Below the pieces are notes generated by a model, which saw only the letters and a list, made by a program, of their open reading frames with translations, searched no databases and was not told where the DNA came from. Below, piece after piece: positions 52,902 through 63,896 of a DNA stretch of 64,000 nucleotides. Made by a program: the position numbers and the translations under genes. The stretch is taken from contig DATAGP010000013.1 of NCBI GenBank assembly GCA_036263655.1, forward strand, positions 124,001 through 188,000, given 5' to 3'. Every line of letters starts with the position of its first letter. The stretch's first letter is position 1. This DNA comes from Schlegelella_A sp036263655. Its GTDB lineage: Bacteria; Pseudomonadota; Gammaproteobacteria; Burkholderiales; Burkholderiaceae_C.

Positions 52902-53160
52902 GGCGCGCGCGGACGGCGGCGAGAACCTGGTGAACCTCGGGGCGGTCGAGCGCCGCCTCGGGTTCGCGGCGGCCGAGGAAAAGGTCGAGCAGGTCGTTGT
53001 CGGCAACGTCCATGAGCGCGTAGAGCCCCGCGGCCTCGGCCGGAGTCACGGGCACGGCACGGGAAAAGAAGCGCTCGATGAGCAGGTCGTTCTCGAGCAG
53101 GCCGCGCCGGCAGCGCCAGCGCAGGCGGCTCAGCTCGGTGCCGGCCAGGGTCGCCTCCAT
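52897..53160 (-). CDS. sdhE: SdhE, FAD assembly factor of succinate dehydrogenase
   Basis: 87 residues. The diagnostic RGLLENDLLIERFF (19-32) corresponds to the RGxxE motif of SdhE/YgfY, and the C-terminal YALMDVADNDLLDLFLGRREPE is typical. It promotes covalent flavinylation of SdhA. The ATG overlaps the sdhB stop by one base. Confidence 0.93.
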   Translation of the reverse strand: MEATLAGTELSRLRWRCRRGLLENDLLIERFFSRAVPVTPAEAAGLYALMDVADNDLLDLFLGRREPEAALDRPEVHQVLAAVRARR

Positions 53161-53975
53161 CAGACCGTCCGCCTCACCATGAGTTCCTTGATCTTGGAGA
53201 TCGCCCGGGTCGGGTTCAGGCTCTTCGGGCAAACGTCGATGCAGTTCATGATGACGTGGCAGCGGAACAGCCGGTACGGATCCTCCAGGTTGTCGAGGCG
53301 CTCGTTCGTGGCGTCGTCGCGGCTGTCGGCGATGAAGCGGTAGGCCTGCAGCAGGCCGGCCGGGCCGACGAACTTGTCCGGGTTCCACCAGAAGCTCGGG
53401 CACGCCGTCGAGCAGCTCGCGCACAGGATGCACTCGTACAGGCCGTTCAGCTCGTCGCGCTCTTCCGGCGTCTGCAGCCGCTCCTTCTCGGGCGGCCGCG
53501 TCTCGTTGATCAGGTACGGCTTGATCGAGTGGTACTGCTTGAAGAACTGCGTCATGTCCACGATCAGGTCGCGGATCACGGGCAGTCCCGGCAAGGGCTT
53601 CAGGACGATCGGGTCCTTCAGCGTGCGCATGTTCGTCAGGCACGCCAGGCCGTTCTTGCCGTTGATGTTCATGCCGTCCGAGCCGCAGACGCCTTCGCGG
53701 CACGAGCGGCGGAAGCTCAGCGTCGGATCGAGCGCCTTCAGCTTCATCAGCGCATCGAGCAGCATGCGCTCGCGGCCGTCGAGCTCGACCTCGATCGTCT
53801 GCATCGTCGGCGCGGCGCCGCTCTCCGGGTCGTAGCGATAGATGTTGAACGTCCGCTTGCCGGCCGTCGCTCCGGAGAAGCGCGCGTCCTGCGGGTCGGA
53901 GCGGACGGCGACGGCGGCGCCGGGCGACTGGTCGTCGGCGGCGTCGGCGGCGCGGGTGAGAGGTTCCTTCTTCAT
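53160..53975 (-). CDS. sdhB: Succinate dehydrogenase iron-sulfur subunit
   Basis: 271 residues. [2Fe-2S] cysteines in SCREGVCGSDGMNINGKNGLAC; [4Fe-4S] and [3Fe-4S] ligands in CILCASCSTACPSFWW and CHVIMNCIDVCPKSLNP. Transfers electrons from SdhA to quinone. About 38 extra residues (MKKEPLTRAADAADDQSPGA onward) precede the normal start TFNIYRYDPESG; no GTG or ATG start closer to the domain is present, so the extension appears real. Confidence 0.96.
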   Translation of the reverse strand: MKKEPLTRAADAADDQSPGAAVAVRSDPQDARFSGATAGKRTFNIYRYDPESGAAPTMQTIEVELDGRERMLLDALMKLKALDPTLSFRRSCREGVCGSDGMNINGKNGLACLTNMRTLKDPIVLKPLPGLPVIRDLIVDMTQFFKQYHSIKPYLINETRPPEKERLQTPEERDELNGLYECILCASCSTACPSFWWNPDKFVGPAGLLQAYRFIADSRDDATNERLDNLEDPYRLFRCHVIMNCIDVCPKSLNPTRAISKIKELMVRRTV

Positions 53976-53982
53976 GATCTCG

Positions 53983-55800
53983 CTAGAACGTCCGCACCTT
54001 GGGCGGGATCGGCTCCACCGTCGTCGGCTGCAGGTTGACGGGCTTGTAGTCCAGGCGGTTGCCGTCGCTGAACCACAGCGTGTGCTTCATCCATTGGGCA
54101 TCGTTGCGACCGTTCGGGAACTGCGGGTCGTCGATCGGCCGCTCGTAATCCGACACCGTGTGCGCGCCGCGGCACTCGCGCCGAGCGGCGGCCGAGACGA
54201 TCGTGGCGCGCGCCGATTCGACCAGGTTGTCGACCTCCAGGGCCTCGACCCGCGCCGTGTTGAAGATGCTCGACTTGTCGGCCAGGTGCATCGCGGCGGC
54301 GCGCTCGGCGATCGCCATGACCTTGCCGACGCCTTCGTCCATCGAGGCCTGCGTCCGGAAGACGCCGGCGTGCTGCTGCATGACCTTGCGCAGGTCGCCG
54401 GCGATGTCCTGCGAGTACTCGCCGCCGGTGCTGGCGTCAAGGCGGGCCAGCCGGGCTGCGGTGGCGTCTTCCGCGTGCGCGGGCAGTGGCCGATGCGACG
54501 CCTGGTCGAGGCGGCTGGCGACGATGTGGTGGCCGGCCGCGCGGCCGAACACGAGCAGGTCGAGCAGCGAATTGGTGCCGAGGCGGTTGGCGCCGTGCAC
54601 GCTGACGCAGGCGCACTCGCCCACGGCGTAGAGCCCCGGCACGACGGCGTTGGGGTCGCCGTCCTTCGGCGCGACGACCTGGCCGTGGATGTTGGTCGGC
54701 ACGCCGCCCATCTGGTAATGGATCGTCGGCACGACGGGAATCGGCTCGCGCGTGATGTCGACGTTGGCGAAGTTGTGCCCGATCTCGAGCACGCTCGGCA
54801 GGCGCTTCCTGATCGTGTCGGCGCCAAGATGGGTCATGTCGAGGACGATGTAGTCCTTCTCCGGGCCGCAGCCCCGCCCTTCCTTGATCTCCTGGTCCAT
54901 GCAGCGCGAGACGAAGTCGCGCGGCGCGAGGTCCTTCAGCGTCGGTGCGTAGCGCTCCATGAAGCGCTCGCCGTCGCTGTTGCGCAGGATCGCGCCCTCG
55001 CCGCGGCAGCCCTCGGTCAGCAGCACGCCGGCGCCGGCGACGCCGGTCGGGTGGAACTGCCAGAACTCCATGTCCTCGAGCGGCAGCCCGGCGCGCGCGG
55101 CCATGCCGAGGCCATCGCCGGTGTTGATGAAGGCGTTGGTCGAGGCGGCGAAGATGCGACCGGCGCCGCCGGTGGCGAGCATCACGGTCTTGGCCTGCAG
55201 GATGTGCAGCGTGCCGGTCTCCATCTCGAGCGCCGTGACGCCGACCACCGCGCCTTCCGAATCGCGGATGAGGTCGAGCGCCATCCACTCGACGAAGAAG
55301 TTGGTCCGCGCCCGCACATTCTGCTGGTAGAGCGTGTGCAGCATGGCGTGGCCGGTCCGGTCGGCGGCGGCGCAGGCGCGCTGCACCGGCTTCTCGCCGT
55401 AGTTGGCGGTATGGCCGCCGAACGGGCGCTGATAGATCGTGCCATCGGGGTTGCGGTCGAACGGCATGCCGAAGTGCTCGAGCTCGTAGACGACGTTCGG
55501 CGCTTCCCGGCACATGAACTCGATCGCGTCCTGGTCGCCGAGCCAGTCGGAGCCCTTGACCGTGTCGTAGAAGTGGTAGTGCCAGTTGTCCTCGCTCATG
55601 TTGCCGAGCGAGGCGCCGATCCCCCCCTGCGCCGCGACCGTGTGCGATCGGGTCGGGAACACCTTGGTCAGGACGGCGACGTTCAGCCCGGCCATCGAGA
55701 GCTGCAGCGAAGCCTGCATGCCGGAGCCGCCGGCGCCGACGATGACGGCATCGAAGCGGCGCACCGGCACCGACGGGATGTGGACCGCCGGGCCCGCCAT
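53983..55800 (-). CDS. sdhA: Succinate dehydrogenase flavoprotein subunit
   Basis: 605 residues. FAD-binding VIVGAGGSGMQASL (19-32), the covalent FAD histidine H53 in TRSHTVAAQGG and HGANRLGTNSLLDLLVFGRA near 370 are all present. Oxidises succinate to fumarate. The ATG overlaps the sdhD stop by one base; upstream in-frame codons lie within sdhD and are rejected. Confidence 0.97.
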   Translation of the reverse strand: MAGPAVHIPSVPVRRFDAVIVGAGGSGMQASLQLSMAGLNVAVLTKVFPTRSHTVAAQGGIGASLGNMSEDNWHYHFYDTVKGSDWLGDQDAIEFMCREAPNVVYELEHFGMPFDRNPDGTIYQRPFGGHTANYGEKPVQRACAAADRTGHAMLHTLYQQNVRARTNFFVEWMALDLIRDSEGAVVGVTALEMETGTLHILQAKTVMLATGGAGRIFAASTNAFINTGDGLGMAARAGLPLEDMEFWQFHPTGVAGAGVLLTEGCRGEGAILRNSDGERFMERYAPTLKDLAPRDFVSRCMDQEIKEGRGCGPEKDYIVLDMTHLGADTIRKRLPSVLEIGHNFANVDITREPIPVVPTIHYQMGGVPTNIHGQVVAPKDGDPNAVVPGLYAVGECACVSVHGANRLGTNSLLDLLVFGRAAGHHIVASRLDQASHRPLPAHAEDATAARLARLDASTGGEYSQDIAGDLRKVMQQHAGVFRTQASMDEGVGKVMAIAERAAAMHLADKSSIFNTARVEALEVDNLVESARATIVSAAARRECRGAHTVSDYERPIDDPQFPNGRNDAQWMKHTLWFSDGNRLDYKPVNLQPTTVEPIPPKVRTF

Positions 55801-56162
55801 CACAGCCTCCACAGGACCTGGACCGCCCAGCCGGCGCAGCCGACGAGCCAGGCGATCGTGAGCATCTGCAGCGTGAGTCGGATCGACACCGGCTTGACGT
55901 AGTCCATCCAGATATCGCGCATGCCCACCCACACGTGGTACAGCATCGAGACGATGGTGACGAAGGTCAGCACCTTCATCCACTGCCGCGAGAAGATCCC
56001 CGACCACTTGTAGTAGTCGAGCGACCCGGGCATCAGCACCTGGACGATGACGGCGACCGTGAAGACCGCCATGAGCACGGAGGTGATGCGCTGGGCCAGC
56101 CAGTCGCGCACGCCGTAGTGGGCGCCGACGACGAGGCGCCGGGATCCGAAGCTGGTGGCCAT
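55800..56162 (-). CDS. sdhD: Succinate dehydrogenase membrane anchor subunit SdhD
   Basis: 120 residues, three membrane helices. The haem-ligand histidine is in MLYHVWVGMRDIWMDYVKP (near 76), followed by the quinone-site Asp and Tyr. Anchors the catalytic subunits and takes part in quinone binding. sdhC is 11 bp upstream. Confidence 0.94.
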   Translation of the reverse strand: MATSFGSRRLVVGAHYGVRDWLAQRITSVLMAVFTVAVIVQVLMPGSLDYYKWSGIFSRQWMKVLTFVTIVSMLYHVWVGMRDIWMDYVKPVSIRLTLQMLTIAWLVGCAGWAVQVLWRL

Positions 56163-56173
56163 CGTCCGTGGCC

Positions 56174-56611
56174 TCAGAAGAAGAGCTTGGCGCCGAGCGC
56201 GACGGTGAGGATCGTGCTCAGCGCGATCGCGACGATCGCCGAGCCGTGGCCGAAGCGCTGGCTCACCTGGTGCGTCGCGTCCATCCAGACGTGGCGCATG
56301 CCGGCGATGAAATGCAGCAGGTAGGCCCAGATCAGCGCCAGGACGACGAGCTTGACCAGAACCGCGGGAATGCCCATGCCGCCGAACGCGAACAGGCCGA
56401 CGAACTGCTGGTACGAGATCTCGGAGGTCAGGCTCGCGTCGAACATCCAGATCACGAAGGGAAGCAGCAGGAACATCAGGGCACCGCTGATGCGATGCAT
56501 GATCGACACCCAGCCCGCCGGCGGCAGCCGGTAGGAGGTCAGCTGCGTGATGTGGATGTTGCGGTACACCGGCTGCCGCTTGAGAGGCTGTTCCTTGAGG
56601 GACGTGACCAT
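56174..56611 (-). CDS. sdhC: Succinate dehydrogenase cytochrome b556 subunit
   Basis: 145 residues, three membrane helices. WVSIMHRISGALMF (34-47) is the SdhC signature and H100 in LLHFIAGMRHVWMD the axial haem ligand. The N-terminal 30 residues are hydrophilic. AAGG stands 7 bases before the ATG. First gene of sdhCDAB-sdhE, divergent from mdh. Confidence 0.95.
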   Translation of the reverse strand: MVTSLKEQPLKRQPVYRNIHITQLTSYRLPPAGWVSIMHRISGALMFLLLPFVIWMFDASLTSEISYQQFVGLFAFGGMGIPAVLVKLVVLALIWAYLLHFIAGMRHVWMDATHQVSQRFGHGSAIVAIALSTILTVALGAKLFF

Positions 56612-56718
56612 GTCGACCTTTTTCTTCGAGGCATTGCGCGGTGAGCTTATGATTTTATTGCAACGCAGCAGACTGTACCGCGCGCTGCTCGCACAACCCC
56701 TGTGATGGAGAGTCCGCC
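56612..56718. promoter_or_regulatory. Divergent promoter region between sdhC and mdh
   Basis: 107 bp with an AT-rich patch at about 56645-56661. TATGAT (plus strand, about 56645) and TAAAAT (minus strand) are good -10 candidates, but neither has a convincing -35. Both operons must start here, so shared regulation of succinate and malate dehydrogenases is likely. Confidence 0.4.
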
Positions 56719-57702
56719 ATGAAGCCCCCCGTCCGCGTCGCGGTCACCGGCGCCGCCGGCCAGATCGGTTACGCCCTGCTGTTCCGGATCGCCTCGGGCG
56801 AGATGCTCGGCAAGGACCAGCCCGTCGTCCTGCAGCTCCTCGAGATTCCCGACGAGAAGGCGCAGAAGGCCCTCCAGGGCGTGATGATGGAGCTGCAGGA
56901 TTGCGCCTTTCCCCTGCTCGCCGGCATGGAGGCGCACAGCGACCCGATGACGGCGTTCAAGGGCACCGACTACGCCCTGCTCGTCGGCGCCCGCCCGCGC
57001 GGGCCGGGAATGGAGCGCAAGGATCTGCTCTCCGCCAACGCCCAGATCTTCACGGCGCAGGGCAAGGCGCTGAACGCCGTCGCCTCGCGCAAGGTCAAGG
57101 TGCTGGTCGTCGGCAATCCTGCCAACACCAATGCCTGGATCGCGATGAAGAGCGCGCCCGACCTGCCGCGGCGCAACTTCACGGCCATGCTGCGCCTCGA
57201 TCACAACCGGGCCGCCAGCCAGATCGCGGCGAAGACCGGCAAGCCGGTCTCGGCGATCGAGAAGCTCGCGGTCTGGGGCAACCACTCGCCGACGATGTAC
57301 GCCGACTACCGCTTCGCGACCATCGACGGGCAGCCGGTCAAGGCGATGATCAACGACGACGCCTGGAATCGGGACGTCTTCCTGCCGACCGTGGGCAAGC
57401 GCGGCGCGGCGATCATCGAGGCGCGCGGCCTGTCGTCGGCAGCGTCGGCGGCGAACGCCGCGATCGACCACATGCGCGACTGGGTCCTCGGCTCGAACGG
57501 CAAGTGGGTGACCATGGGCATCCCGTCCGACGGCCAGTACGGGATTCCGCAGGACACGATGTTCGGCTTTCCCGTGACCACGTCCGCCGGCGAGTACCAG
57601 CTCGTCGAGGGCCTGGAGATCGACGACTTCAGCCGCGAGCGCATCGCGGTCACCCTGAAGGAGCTCCAGGAGGAGCAAGACGGCGTCAAGCACCTGGTCT
57701 AG
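56719..57702 (+). CDS. mdh: Malate dehydrogenase
   Basis: 327 residues of the type-2, cytosolic-like MDH family. NAD loop VTGAAGQIGYALL (9-21), substrate arginines in GARPRGPGMERKDLL, catalytic pair D161 (RLDHNRA) and H189 (WGNHSPTMY). Converts malate to oxaloacetate for citrate synthase. ATG 56719 preceded by GGAGAG. Confidence 0.97.
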   Translation: MKPPVRVAVTGAAGQIGYALLFRIASGEMLGKDQPVVLQLLEIPDEKAQKALQGVMMELQDCAFPLLAGMEAHSDPMTAFKGTDYALLVGARPRGPGMERKDLLSANAQIFTAQGKALNAVASRKVKVLVVGNPANTNAWIAMKSAPDLPRRNFTAMLRLDHNRAASQIAAKTGKPVSAIEKLAVWGNHSPTMYADYRFATIDGQPVKAMINDDAWNRDVFLPTVGKRGAAIIEARGLSSAASAANAAIDHMRDWVLGSNGKWVTMGIPSDGQYGIPQDTMFGFPVTTSAGEYQLVEGLEIDDFSRERIAVTLKELQEEQDGVKHLV

Positions 57703-57863
57703 GCGCCGGCACGCCGCTCCGGCGCGGCAGAATGAGCAGGCGCGGTCGCCGGGCGTGACGCATTGCCCGAGGCCGCCGTAACGACGGGTAAAGCAGCCGG
57801 CGGCGCGCACGGGCTGAACCGCACAATCGGCGCCGCTCGTCCCTGCTCCTGAAAGGTCCTGCC

Positions 57864-58469
57864 ATGTCCACACGCACCTCGCCGCAGGTCGCCCTCGGTC
57901 TCGCCGCCCTGCTGGCTTGCTCCCTCTCGTGCGGCCCGGCCGCCGCGGCCGATGCCGCTGCCAAGCCGACCGCCAAGCCCGCGGCCAAGCCGGCGGCCGC
58001 CGGCGCGAAATCCGCCCGCAAGGCAGCGCCTGCCCCGGTCGCGCCGGTGATCGCCGAGGCCTCGCCCGAGCAGGTCAAGGCCGCCGAGATGGTCTATTAC
58101 GGCCTCTACGACTGCGAGTTCCAGCAGACGCTCAACATCAGCGCCAACCCCAAGCACACGTCCTACGTGGACGTGAAGGCGGGCAAGGGGAGCTGGCTCA
58201 TGAAGCCGGTCCTGTCGTCGACGGGGGCGATCCGCCTCGAGGACGTCCGGGGCGAGACGCTCATGGTCCAGATCTCGAGCAAGTCGATGCTCCTGAACGT
58301 CAAGTCGGCGCAGCGAATCGTCGACGACTGCATCAGCGCGAAGCAGCGCGAGCTGATCGCGGAGGGCAAGGCCGCCAAGGCGGCTGCCGAAGCGGCGGCC
58401 GCGTCGGGCGGCAGCGCGGGTGCCTCGACACCCGTCGCGGGCACCGAGACCTCCGCTCCGAAGCAGTAG
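57864..58469 (+). CDS. Exported protein of unknown function with Ala/Lys/Pro linker
   Basis: 201 residues. Signal peptide 1-29 (ending GPAAAA), then an Ala-Lys-Pro linker (KPTAKPAAKPAA; about 31-62), a compact domain (about 66-165) with two cysteines C84 (YDCEFQQ) and C156 (DDCISAK) that could form a disulfide, and an Ala/Gly-rich tail. AAGG lies 7 bases upstream of the ATG. No family recognised. It is flanked by a strong hairpin downstream, so it is probably a single-gene unit. Confidence 0.75.
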   Translation: MSTRTSPQVALGLAALLACSLSCGPAAAADAAAKPTAKPAAKPAAAGAKSARKAAPAPVAPVIAEASPEQVKAAEMVYYGLYDCEFQQTLNISANPKHTSYVDVKAGKGSWLMKPVLSSTGAIRLEDVRGETLMVQISSKSMLLNVKSAQRIVDDCISAKQRELIAEGKAAKAAAEAAAASGGSAGASTPVAGTETSAPKQ

Positions 58470-58502
58470 TTCGCGGCCCAGCGCCCATGCGGCGCCGCCT
58501 TG

Positions 58503-58528
58503 CAAACGCGCCCGCTGGGGCGCGTTTG
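58503..58528 (+). terminator. Terminator after the exported unknown protein
   Basis: An 11-bp perfect stem CAAACGCGCCC / GGGCGCGTTTG with tetraloop GCTG, followed by TCGTTC. The T-run is short but the stem is very stable. It lies in the 166-bp gap before serC. Confidence 0.6.
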
Positions 58529-58635
58529 TCGTTCAGCGAGCCTTTGCCCTTCAGCACCGCGCGGGCGCGTCTGTCGCTTCCGCGCAGCGAGCCGGTGCCG
58601 ATAATGATCGCCCCGCCCCTTTGACCACCCGTCGC

Positions 58636-59718
58636 ATGCCGCGTCCCTTCAACTTCAGCCCTGGCCCCGCCGTGCTCCCCGAACCCGTGCTGCGCCGGGC
58701 CGCCGACGAGATGCTCGACTGGAACGGCACCGGCATGTCGGTGATGGAGATGAGCCATCGGGGCAAGGACTTCATGGCCATCCAGGCCGAGGCCGAGTCG
58801 CTGCTGCGCACGCTGCTCGGCATCCCCGATCGCTACAAGGTCCTGTTCCTGCAGGGCGGCGCGATCGGGCAGAACGCGATCGTGCCGATGAACCTGCTGC
58901 GCGGGCGGACCGGGGCCGACTACGTGCACACGGGGGAGTGGGCCAAGCGCTCGATGGCCGAGGCCGCCCACTTCTGCCGGGTCAACGTCGCGGCGAGCGC
59001 GGAGTCGAACGGCTTCACGGCCATCCCGCCGCAGCGCGACTGGCGCCTCGACCCCGAGGCGGCGTATGTCCACATCTGCTCGAACGAGACGATCGGCGGC
59101 CTCGAGTACCACTGGGTCCCGGATACGGGGGGCGTGCCGCTGGTGGCCGACATGTCGTCGAACATCCTGTCGCGCCCGATCGACGTCTCGCGCTACGGCC
59201 TGATCTACGCCGGCGCGCAGAAGAACATCGGACCGGCCGGATTGACGCTCGTCATCGTCGACGAGCAGCTGCTCGGCGGGGCACTGCCGACGACCCCGTC
59301 GGCCTTCGACTACACGATCCAGGCGGCGAACAACTCGATGATCAACACGCCGCCGACCTATGCCATCTACCTGGCCGGGCTCGTCTTCCGCTGGGTGCAG
59401 GAGCAGGGAGGGCTGGCCGCCGTCGGCGAACGCAACCGCGCCAAGGCGGCCCTGCTCTACGACTGCATCGACGGCAGCGGCTTCTACCGCAACGACGTCG
59501 CCACAGCCGACCGCTCGCTGATGAACGTCCCTTTCCACCTTCCCGATCCGAGGCTGGACGCCGAGTTCCTGGAAGGCGCCAAGGCCGCCGGGCTGGTCCA
59601 GCTCAAGGGCCACCGCATCGTCGGCGGCATGCGCGCCTCCATCTACAACGCGATGCCGATCGAGGGGGTGCGCGCCCTGGTCGACTACATGCAGGAGTTT
59701 GCTGCCCGGCACGCATGA
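58636..59718 (+). CDS. serC: Phosphoserine aminotransferase
   Basis: 360 residues, class V PLP enzyme. PLP lysine K196 in YAGAQKNIGPAG; the N-terminus FNFSPGPAVLPEPVL and EMSHRGKDF are diagnostic. Converts 3-phosphohydroxypyruvate and glutamate to phosphoserine, and also works in pyridoxal phosphate synthesis. The in-frame sequence upstream of ATG 58636 overlaps the terminator region and is not coding. Confidence 0.96.
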   Translation: MPRPFNFSPGPAVLPEPVLRRAADEMLDWNGTGMSVMEMSHRGKDFMAIQAEAESLLRTLLGIPDRYKVLFLQGGAIGQNAIVPMNLLRGRTGADYVHTGEWAKRSMAEAAHFCRVNVAASAESNGFTAIPPQRDWRLDPEAAYVHICSNETIGGLEYHWVPDTGGVPLVADMSSNILSRPIDVSRYGLIYAGAQKNIGPAGLTLVIVDEQLLGGALPTTPSAFDYTIQAANNSMINTPPTYAIYLAGLVFRWVQEQGGLAAVGERNRAKAALLYDCIDGSGFYRNDVATADRSLMNVPFHLPDPRLDAEFLEGAKAAGLVQLKGHRIVGGMRASIYNAMPIEGVRALVDYMQEFAARHA

Positions 59719-59736
59719 CGCGGCACCGTCGTGCCC

Positions 59737-59776
59737 TTGAGTATGCGTTCGGAAGTATGTATCATGTCGACATACT
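59737..59776 (+). promoter_or_regulatory. Promoter with palindromic operator of the toxin-antitoxin pair
   Basis: TTGAGT (59737-59742) and TATCAT (59760-59765) are 17 nt apart. The inverted repeat AGTATGT (59754-59760) / ACATACT (59770-59776) covers the -10, and inside it ATGTCGACAT (59764-59773) is self-complementary. This is the classic arrangement for autorepression by an antitoxin. Confidence 0.65.
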
Positions 59777-59795
59777 GAACCAGCGAGGAGCGCCG

Positions 59796-60041
59796 ATGGA
59801 AGCGACCGTGGCCGAGCGCGGGCAGATCACCCTGCCGAAGGCGGTGCGCGACGCGCTCGGCCTCACCAAGGGAACGCAGCTGAAGGTCGAGCTGGACGGC
59901 AGCCGCATCATCCTGCGCAAGAACGTCGACGACGCGATCTCGCGTCTGCGCGGCCGCTTCAGGCTGCCACCGGGCACGACGACCGACGACGTCATGCGCG
60001 AGCTCCGTGGACGCGCCCCGGGCGATCCGGTCGACCCGTGA
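59796..60041 (+). CDS. AbrB/SpoVT-type antitoxin (VapB-like)
   Basis: 81 residues with GAGGAG before the ATG. N-terminal swapped-hairpin DNA-binding domain (EATVAERGQITLPKAVRDAL, then GLTKGTQLKVELDGSRIIL) and a C-terminal tail (RLRGRFRLPPGTTTDDVMRE) likely to wrap and inhibit the toxin. Neighbouring PIN gene starts 16 bp downstream. Probably represses its own promoter through the palindrome upstream. Confidence 0.88.
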   Translation: MEATVAERGQITLPKAVRDALGLTKGTQLKVELDGSRIILRKNVDDAISRLRGRFRLPPGTTTDDVMRELRGRAPGDPVDP

Positions 60042-60057
60042 GCGCAGCTTCGCGGCG

Positions 60058-60480
60058 ATGATCGCCATCGACACCTCCGTCCTCATCGACCTTCTCGGCG
60101 GCGACGCCGGCGCCGACGCATCCGAGTCGAGCCTTCGCCAGGCGCTGGCCAGCGGGCCGGTCGTGGTGTGCGACGTCGTGGTCAGCGAGATCGTCGCCGG
60201 GCTCGGCTTCGGCGGCGAGCTCTTCGACGTGCTCGAGGAGGCGGGCATCCGCTACTCGCCCACGGATGCGCGCGCCGCCGTGCGCGCCGGCGAGATGCAG
60301 CGCCGCTACAAGCAGCGCCTCAAGGCTGCGGGGCGCGTTCCGGTCTCGCCGCGGACGGTGCCCGACTTCCTGATCGGGGCGCACGCCCTGCTGCAATGCA
60401 ATGCGCTCATCACCCGCGACGCCGGCTTCTTCCGTGACTACTTCAAGGGGCTGAAGATCATCGTTCCCGCTGCCCTCTGA
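60058..60480 (+). CDS. PIN-domain ribonuclease toxin (VapC-like)
   Basis: 140 residues from ATG 60058 (MIAIDTSVLIDLL). The PIN acidic residues are D5, E44 (VVVSEIVAGL), D103 (VPDFLIGAHA) and D121 (LITRDAGFF). Likely a magnesium-dependent RNase neutralised by the preceding antitoxin. A start at 60007 would run into the antitoxin gene and adds an unlikely Arg-rich leader. Confidence 0.9.
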   Translation: MIAIDTSVLIDLLGGDAGADASESSLRQALASGPVVVCDVVVSEIVAGLGFGGELFDVLEEAGIRYSPTDARAAVRAGEMQRRYKQRLKAAGRVPVSPRTVPDFLIGAHALLQCNALITRDAGFFRDYFKGLKIIVPAAL

Positions 60481-60522
60481 CCCGCCCCTCCGCCACCCGC
60501 CGCCATACCTACAAGGTCCACC

Positions 60523-63429
<2,907 letters not shown>

Positions 63430-63450
63430 GCGGCGACGCGCCGGCGCGGC

Positions 63451-63792
63451 TCAGTCGCGGGCGTTCGGGCCGTCGCAGGCGGGGTCGGGGCTCGTGCCGA
63501 CGTCGCGCACGGTGCCGTCCGGCCGCACGCTCACCTGGTGGATGAGGCACGAGGCGCGGTCCCAGCGGTAGTTCCAGATCGTCAGGTTCTCCTGCCGCAC
63601 GCCGAAGGTCCAGGTCGGGGGGCCGACGCGGGCCAGCACCTGCTCGCGCGTCATGCCGGGCTGCAGGGCGTTGAAGTCGGCATCGCTCAGGGCGCGACCC
63701 GGCGCGATGATCGCGGTGCACCCGGCGGCGCCGGCGGCGAGCAGGAGCGCGGCCGCGAAGGGATGGAAGGACAGGGTCCGGGCGGCAGGCAT
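63451..63792 (-). CDS. Small lipoprotein with SmpA/BamE-like domain
   Basis: 113 residues from ATG 63792 with GGAGA upstream. Lipoprotein signal with C25 in AAGAAGCTAI. The mature part contains ALQPGMTREQVLARVGPPTW, the SmpA/OmlA (BamE-type) motif, then IWNYRW. Two further cysteines (CLIHQ, PACDG) near the end. Probably outer-membrane anchored; a role in envelope assembly is suggested only by the fold. Convergent with acnA. Confidence 0.78.
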   Translation of the reverse strand: MPAARTLSFHPFAAALLLAAGAAGCTAIIAPGRALSDADFNALQPGMTREQVLARVGPPTWTFGVRQENLTIWNYRWDRASCLIHQVSVRPDGTVRDVGTSPDPACDGPNARD

Positions 63793-63896
63793 CGAAGTCT
63801 CCAGCGTGCGCCGGAGCATGCCGCGGCGCCACGGCCGATTCTGAGCGCGTCGGCGAATCCGAGTTCGCGGCACGCTCTCTAGAATCGATCGGCTCC

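Noticed and set aside
57703..57725. Hairpin GCGCCGG/CCGGCGC after mdh as a terminator
   Set aside because: No T-run follows and the surrounding DNA is uniformly GC-rich, so chance pairing is likely.
58599..58604. GATAAT as a serC promoter -10
   Set aside because: No -35 match at 16-18 nt; left unassigned.
59757..59795. Upstream ATG extending the antitoxin by 13 residues
   Set aside because: It lies inside the -10/operator, while ATG 59796 has a strong GAGGAG ribosome-binding site.
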